DNA from: an uncultured Myxococcales bacterium
GTDB lineage: Bacteria > Myxococcota_A > UBA9042
Direction of reading: 5' to 3'
DNA length: 64,000 nt
NCBI GenBank assembly: GCA_903929795.1
Contig: CAIYWC010000040.1
Coordinates: forward strand, 16,425 to 80,424
Position 1 is the stretch's first letter. Each line of letters starts with the position of its first letter. A model generated the notes under the pieces. It was not told where the DNA came from, did not search any database, and was given only the letters and a program-made list of their open reading frames with translations. Positions 60,339 to 64,000 of the stretch are shown here, in pieces. The position numbers and the translations under genes are program-made.

Positions 60339-61592
60339 TTACTGGCGCGCCTTGTCGGCCTTCAGCTCGCCCGAACCCTGCGACGGCGCGGCCTTGGCGC
60401 GCTGGGCGGGAGGCGTCTCCTGCAGCGCTTCGGCGCGTTTGCGCGCCACGACCTGCGCCTGCATGGCCTTGAGCGAGCCCTGCGCGGCCTTCGCCGTCTT
60501 CAGGTCGCCCGCCGCCTGCGCCGCCGCGATGAGCTGCTTGAGCGCCGCCACGCGCTCCTCGGGCGTCTGAGCATCCTCAACCAGCTGCCGCGAACGGGCC
60601 ACCGCATCCGCACCCGCCTTCTCAGCCACCTGGTTGCGCGTGCCGCCGCGCTGCTGCGACTCGGCCTCGGCGGCGGCGGCGGCGTTCTGCACCGCTGCCG
60701 GCGCGGACGCACTTGGCGCCGCGTCAACCGTTCGCGGCGGCGCGTTCTCGGCAGCGTCCAGCGCCTGCGCCGCGGGCTTCGGCGCCGGCATCCCGCGCAT
60801 GGCGTTTTGCTGGGCCGGCTGAAACGCATCCTCCAGATCGGCATTTTCCGCGCGGTTCTTGACCGACTTCGCGGCGTGCACCGCGAGCGGAGCCTGACGC
60901 TTGGCATCCTCCTCGGCCGGCGCGGCGGCGGCAGGCGGCGGCGCATCCTCCGGGGCACTGGGACCCAGAGACGCGGCTTGCGCTTCAATCGTGCGCACCG
61001 GACGCGCCATGCGCGCGGGCGACGGCGTGTCCGGCACGGGCGGTGGTTCAGCCGGCGCAACGGCTGCAACTGGTACAGCAGCGGGCGCGGCCGGTTCAGC
61101 GGCGGCGGCGATTGGTTCGGGCGCGGGTGACGCGGGCTTGGCCGGCGCCGGCGCAGGTGCCTCAGCCATCGCGACGGCGGTCTCCGGCGGCGGCGATGGC
61201 GCTGCCGCATCCTCATGGCGCACCGACACGGCGACCACCACGGCCGCGGCCGTTGCCAACGCCATCAGCGGCCCCGGACGCATCAGCCACACCAGCAGGC
61301 GGGCCAGCGGTGCTTGCTGCCGGCGCCGCGCCGCATGCTCCTGTGCGCCCAGCGCCGCGGCCGTCAGCACGACCGACCGCACGCCCGGCGCCACCTCCGG
61401 CAGCGGCAGGTCAGCCACGCGGCGGTGCAACTGAGCGTACGCGGCCAGCTCGGCGGCGGCGATCTCCGCGTCCAGCGTGTCATCGGCGTCTGTCGCGGGC
61501 TCACCGGCGACGCGCCGCGCATAGGCGTCGACCACGGCCGCGTCCAGTCGCTCTTGCGCTGTGTTTCCAGTGGCTTCCTGCCCAACCATCAT
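60339..61592 (-). CDS. Anti-sigma-factor-like single-pass membrane protein with Ala/Pro-rich external region
   Basis: 417 residues from the double ATG at 61592 behind GGGAGAGGG; codons upstream run into the sigma gene and are rejected. The N-terminal 75 residues are a short helical domain (LDAEIAAAELAAYAQLHRRVADLPLPE) as in FecR/ZAS-type anti-sigmas but without a zinc motif. One membrane helix (about 107-123) follows. About 160 Ala/Pro/Glu residues then lead to a C-terminal helical segment (VARSRQLVEDAQTPEERVAALKQL). It sits 76 bases after an ECF sigma gene and probably holds that sigma at the membrane. No proteolysis site is identified. Confidence 0.7.
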   Translation of the reverse strand: MMVGQEATGNTAQERLDAAVVDAYARRVAGEPATDADDTLDAEIAAAELAAYAQLHRRVADLPLPEVAPGVRSVVLTAAALGAQEHAARRRQQAPLARLLVWLMRPGPLMALATAAAVVVAVSVRHEDAAAPSPPPETAVAMAEAPAPAPAKPASPAPEPIAAAAEPAAPAAVPVAAVAPAEPPPVPDTPSPARMARPVRTIEAQAASLGPSAPEDAPPPAAAAPAEEDAKRQAPLAVHAAKSVKNRAENADLEDAFQPAQQNAMRGMPAPKPAAQALDAAENAPPRTVDAAPSASAPAAVQNAAAAAEAESQQRGGTRNQVAEKAGADAVARSRQLVEDAQTPEERVAALKQLIAAAQAAGDLKTAKAAQGSLKAMQAQVVARKRAEALQETPPAQRAKAAPSQGSGELKADKARQ

Positions 61593-61668
61593 CCCTCTCC
61601 CGGCTGCCTGGCGCGGACCCACACAGCCCGCACCGCCTCTCAATTCTAGCGCATTTCGCGCGCAATGC

Positions 61669-62274
61669 TCACAAGAAGTCGACCAGTGCTTCCCGCAACT
61701 GCTTGAGCGCATAGCGCATTCGGCTCTTTACTGTGTTTTCGTTGCACGCCGTCGCCTCGGCAATTTCGGCGAAGCTCAGTCCGGACAGCTCGCGCATGGC
61801 GAACACCTCCCGCTGCTCTTGTGGCAGTTGCGCCATCGCCGCGTCAAACGCGGTTTGGAACTCGCGATCCGCCAGATTGCGGCTCGCGTCAGTGCCGATG
61901 CTGTCATTGGCAATGCGATCGCCCAGCGTGCGGCTGTCGTCGCTCCCGGTCGGCGCGTCCAGCGAAGGTCCCGCGCGAAAGCGATCCCGCCGCGAGGCAT
62001 CGACGCACAGGTTGCGGGCGATCGTGTACAGCCACGTGCGAAACTTGGCCTGCCCCTGAAACCCAGCGCCATTGCGCACCACCCGCAGAAACGTGTCCTG
62101 CACCACGTCGTCCGGCCGCGCCGCCCCGCGTTGCTGGGCAAAGGCCCGCAGCGGCCGCGCGTGGCGGTCGTACAGCGTCGCGATGGCCCGCGCGTCGCCG
62201 TTTTGGTAACGCACAAACAGCGCCTCATCGCTGACCGGCTCTTCGCCGATGACCATCAGGAGCCAACTCAGCAC
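61669..62274 (-). CDS. ECF-family RNA polymerase sigma factor
   Basis: 201 residues from GTG 62274 behind TGAGGTGA; ATG 62256 is the alternative. Region 2 has FVRYQNGDARAIATLYDRH, RPDDVVQDTFLRVV and KFRTWLYTIARNLCVDASRR. An 45-residue acidic linker (SLDAPTGSDDSRTLGDR) follows, then region 4 with LPQEQREVFAMRELSGLSFAEIAEATACNENTVKSR. It redirects RNA polymerase in response to an envelope signal, with the next gene as probable anti-sigma. No typical ECF autoregulatory promoter (GGAAC) was recognised in the 215 bases upstream; a TATACA hexamer occurs at 62448-62443. Confidence 0.92.
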   Translation of the reverse strand: MLSWLLMVIGEEPVSDEALFVRYQNGDARAIATLYDRHARPLRAFAQQRGAARPDDVVQDTFLRVVRNGAGFQGQAKFRTWLYTIARNLCVDASRRDRFRAGPSLDAPTGSDDSRTLGDRIANDSIGTDASRNLADREFQTAFDAAMAQLPQEQREVFAMRELSGLSFAEIAEATACNENTVKSRMRYALKQLREALVDFL

Positions 62275-62489
62275 CCGTCACCTCAGACGCGCAACGCGCC
62301 GAGTCGGTCTACCCCAGCTGACCCGAACCGGACTTCCTGTTTGCCCAGGCAGCCCTGTTGCATTTCGGACTGGGACCGCGAGCGCGCTCCTCTGGAGGCA
62401 CGCCGTGGGTCCGGCCGCCATGATCTGCGAATTCGGTCAGCGTGTATACCCGCGGTGAACAGTAGCAAGGTCCGCGGCTTGCGCCAAGC

Positions 62490-63791
62490 TCAGGCGCGCA
62501 GCAGCCGCACCACGGCTTCCACGTGCGGCGTGTGGGGAAATGCGTCGATGACCACGGCCGATTGTACCGTGTAACCAGCACCTTGCAGCAGCTGCACGTC
62601 GCGGCGCAGTGTGTCCATCGCACAGGACACGTAGACGATGTGCTGCGGGCCCTCGACCGCCGCCTGCTGACACACGCCGCGCGCGCCGGCTCGGCCCGGA
62701 TCGAGCAGCCAGGTCTCGCCGGCCAGCGGCGCGTCGATGAGTTCGTCCACGTCGCCGCAAAAAAGCTGCACCTGCGCGGCCTTGGCCAGCGTCGCACGCG
62801 CGCGCGCCACCGCGTCCGCGTCGCGCTCGACCGTCCGCACGACCGGCGCGTGGCCCAGACAGAGCGCCGTCAGGTTGCCCGAGCCCGCGAAAAACTCCTG
62901 GATGCGCGGCACCGGGCCGATCGCCGCCAAAGCCGCCGAAACTGCGTGACGAATCGCTTGGTTGCCCGCCTCCGTCGCCTGGCAAAACCCCGCGGCGTCC
63001 ACGCGTACCGGCCAGTCGCCTCGCGTTTCGGGCAGCGTCACCTCGCGCAGCCCCGCGGCGTCCTGGTGCCGCCCGAGCGAGAGCGTCACGCCCGCCACGC
63101 CCAGCTCCGCCAGCAGCGCGTCGGCCTTGGGCAGAAGACGAAAATCGTGCGGCAGCCCGTGCAGCCCCACCAACACGCCTTCCACGCCCTCCACCGCATA
63201 CACTTCGCCCGTCTTCAGCCACGGCCGCGCGACGTCCGGCAGGACCTGCAGCAGCCGGCTCAGCGGCTCGGTCAACACCAGGCAATCGCTCACTTCCGCG
63301 ATGTCGTGGGAGGCACGCGCCATCATCCCCGCGATCAGCTTGCCGCGCTCGGTCCGCAGGTGCAGCCGCACGCGCCGCCGATGCCGCCACTGCGCGACCG
63401 ACTGGATCTCGGTCGTGATCTCCGCCGTGCGCCCCAGCGCGTGCCGCAAAAAACTTGTCTTTTCCGCGTGCTGGGTCGCCAAATCGATGTGCTGCCACGT
63501 GCAGCCGCCGCATTGGGCAAAAACTGGGCACGGCGGCGTCTGGCGATGCGCGGATGCCGCCACGACCTCGACAATCCGCCCGCGCAGCAGCCCGCGCACG
63601 ATCGGCAGGTGCTCGACCAGCAGACGATCGCCCGGGACCGCGTCGGCGACCAGCATCACGCGGCCGTCGTCCAGGCGGGCGATGCCGTCGCCCAGCCCGC
63701 CCAGCGCGGTGACCTCCACAAGCGATACTTCCGACTTGCGTGCTTTGTCACGGTTTTTGGCCGGCTGCACTTGACGCGAGCGGGGTTGCAT
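62490..63791 (-). CDS. rlmD: 23S rRNA (uracil-C5)-methyltransferase, RlmD/RumA-like
   Basis: 433 residues from ATG 63791 behind GGGGAGG; 53 in-frame codons upstream are rejected. A TRAM-type beta-barrel is at about 20-80 (VEVTALGGLGDGIARLDDGRVMLVADAVPG). The [4Fe-4S] cysteines are CPVFAQCGGC (C-x5-C-x2-C) near 97 and a fourth Cys in EVSDCLVL near 190. The SAM site is EFFAGSGNLT near 300, and the nucleophile Cys is in YVSCAMDTLRRD near 392. It methylates uracil-1939-type positions in 23S rRNA, or U54 of tRNA in some relatives. It is an Fe-S protein and thus an ISC client. Confidence 0.88.
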   Translation of the reverse strand: MQPRSRQVQPAKNRDKARKSEVSLVEVTALGGLGDGIARLDDGRVMLVADAVPGDRLLVEHLPIVRGLLRGRIVEVVAASAHRQTPPCPVFAQCGGCTWQHIDLATQHAEKTSFLRHALGRTAEITTEIQSVAQWRHRRRVRLHLRTERGKLIAGMMARASHDIAEVSDCLVLTEPLSRLLQVLPDVARPWLKTGEVYAVEGVEGVLVGLHGLPHDFRLLPKADALLAELGVAGVTLSLGRHQDAAGLREVTLPETRGDWPVRVDAAGFCQATEAGNQAIRHAVSAALAAIGPVPRIQEFFAGSGNLTALCLGHAPVVRTVERDADAVARARATLAKAAQVQLFCGDVDELIDAPLAGETWLLDPGRAGARGVCQQAAVEGPQHIVYVSCAMDTLRRDVQLLQGAGYTVQSAVVIDAFPHTPHVEAVVRLLRA

Positions 63792-63831
63792 CCTTAGCCT
63801 CCCCGCGCCGAAGAATGGCGTAGGCGTGGCG

Positions 63832-63860
63832 ATGAGAACGTGTTTGCGAGGCTTTGTCAC
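63832..63860 (-). promoter_or_regulatory. Promoter of the rlmD-like gene, next to an IS end
   Basis: Minus strand: GTGACA (63860-63855), a 17-bp spacer and TCTCAT (63837-63832). The -35 abuts the CTAG at 63860-63863, a preferred IS630-type target. Confidence 0.5.
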
Positions 63861-63870
63861 TAGTACCTCG

Positions 63871-64000
63871 TCACACCGATTCTGACCGGTAGGCCCGCAG
63901 CAGTTTCGCCCTCGCTTTCTCGAGCGTGAACATCCAGCGGATGGTCGCACGGTTCTCGTTGCGCTCGCGCACGCACGCCTCCACCTCGCTCGTGAGCGTC
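63871..64000 (-). CDS. IS630-type transposase, C-terminal end (partial, cut by window edge)
   Basis: 43 codons in frame from 63999 to the TGA at 63871. The end reads ...TSEVEACVRERNENRATI followed by RWMFTLEKARAKLL and RAYRSESV. This matches the IS630-family C-terminal pattern EVxAWxxERNxxxATxxWxFTxxxARxKLxxxYP. The element would extend to the right of the window. Its left end probably lies within about 10 bases of the stop, near CTAG 63860-63863, because IS630 elements duplicate a TA. Intactness cannot be judged. Confidence 0.75.
   Translation of the reverse strand, partial: TLTSEVEACVRERNENRATIRWMFTLEKARAKLLRAYRSESV

Noticed and set aside
62437..63531. A 364-codon minus-strand frame overlapping rlmD
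   Set aside because: It is a shifted frame of the methyltransferase gene with Arg/Ala/Gly composition; all RlmD motifs are in the other frame.
63745..63760. TTGTCACGGTTTTTGG, similar to the TGTCACGG box
   Set aside because: It lies inside the rlmD coding sequence and the second half-site is degenerate.
1..64000. tRNA, rRNA, phage genes, integrase or plasmid functions
   Set aside because: Looked for T-loop-like sequences and typical genes on both strands; none could be supported.

Overview
The window is GC-rich (about two thirds GC by eye) and densely coded on both strands, with no tRNA, rRNA, phage or CRISPR signal. The gene set suggests a Myxococcota-like or neighbouring 'deltaproteobacterial' genome. 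It carries a secreted lipoprotein built of Cys/Asp 'CDDGN-CTTDSC' repeats, a surface enzyme with a MYXO-CTERM-like tail, a eukaryote-type Ser/Thr kinase with a single membrane anchor, many lipoproteins, a ~3000-residue TPR protein, and a complete ISC Fe-S system. Ferredoxin-linked 2-oxoacid oxidoreductases and a rubrerythrin point to anaerobic or microaerobic metabolism. The phylum is inferred from protein style, not from a marker gene.

Layout. 1-5.9 kb: partial korA, a rubrerythrin-like protein and full-length nifJ (ferredoxin redox block). 6-8.7 kb: Cys-rich repeat lipoprotein. 8.8-13.5 kb: a minus-strand operon of CotH-like lipoprotein, HHxxxDG acyltransferase, small helical protein and GMC alcohol oxidase, the last three joined by 4-base overlaps. 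13.6-17.3 kb: divergent surface glycoside-hydrolase-like lipoprotein and polysaccharide deacetylase. 17.3-18.1 kb: ISC ferredoxin and frataxin (fdx-cyaY). 18.2-26.6 kb: PLC-like membrane protein, DUF486 protein, cysK, a GATase, a Crp/Fnr regulator, an OPA-family transporter, a two-TM protein and a cupin. 26.7-35.7 kb: giant TPR protein. 35.7-40.2 kb: argC-argB, glmU, ilvE. 40.3-44.2 kb: KOW protein, Ser/Thr kinase, S8 protease. 44.4-50.3 kb: iscR-iscS-iscU-iscA-hscB-hscA plus a PflX-like radical SAM gene, with mrp divergent. 51.8-56.1 kb: DUF465 protein, mazG, CBM9-like lipoprotein, primary sigma factor. 56.5-60.3 kb: two tandem paralogous lipoproteins, an AMIN-like exported protein, a GT-A-like protein. 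60.3-64 kb: anti-sigma-like protein, ECF sigma, rlmD-type methyltransferase and, at the edge, the end of an IS630-type transposase.

How it fits together. The Fe-S assembly genes (isc operon, mrp, fdx-cyaY) would supply clusters to the window's Fe-S clients: KorA/NifJ partners, ferredoxin, the radical SAM protein, the methyltransferase and a possibly Fe-S-sensing Fnr-like regulator. A nearly identical 16-base direct-repeat box (TGTCACGGNNTTGTCA) lies upstream of korA, between the rubrerythrin gene and nifJ, and exactly midway between the iscR and mrp promoters. This suggests one regulator ties ferredoxin metabolism, peroxide defence and Fe-S assembly together. That box, the CotH/acyltransferase/alcohol-oxidase operon and a nested inverted-repeat element after the isc operon are the least explained items. 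Promoters are usually readable as TTGACA-like/TATAAT-like pairs with 16-18 bp spacers, and several of them decide the choice of start codon.
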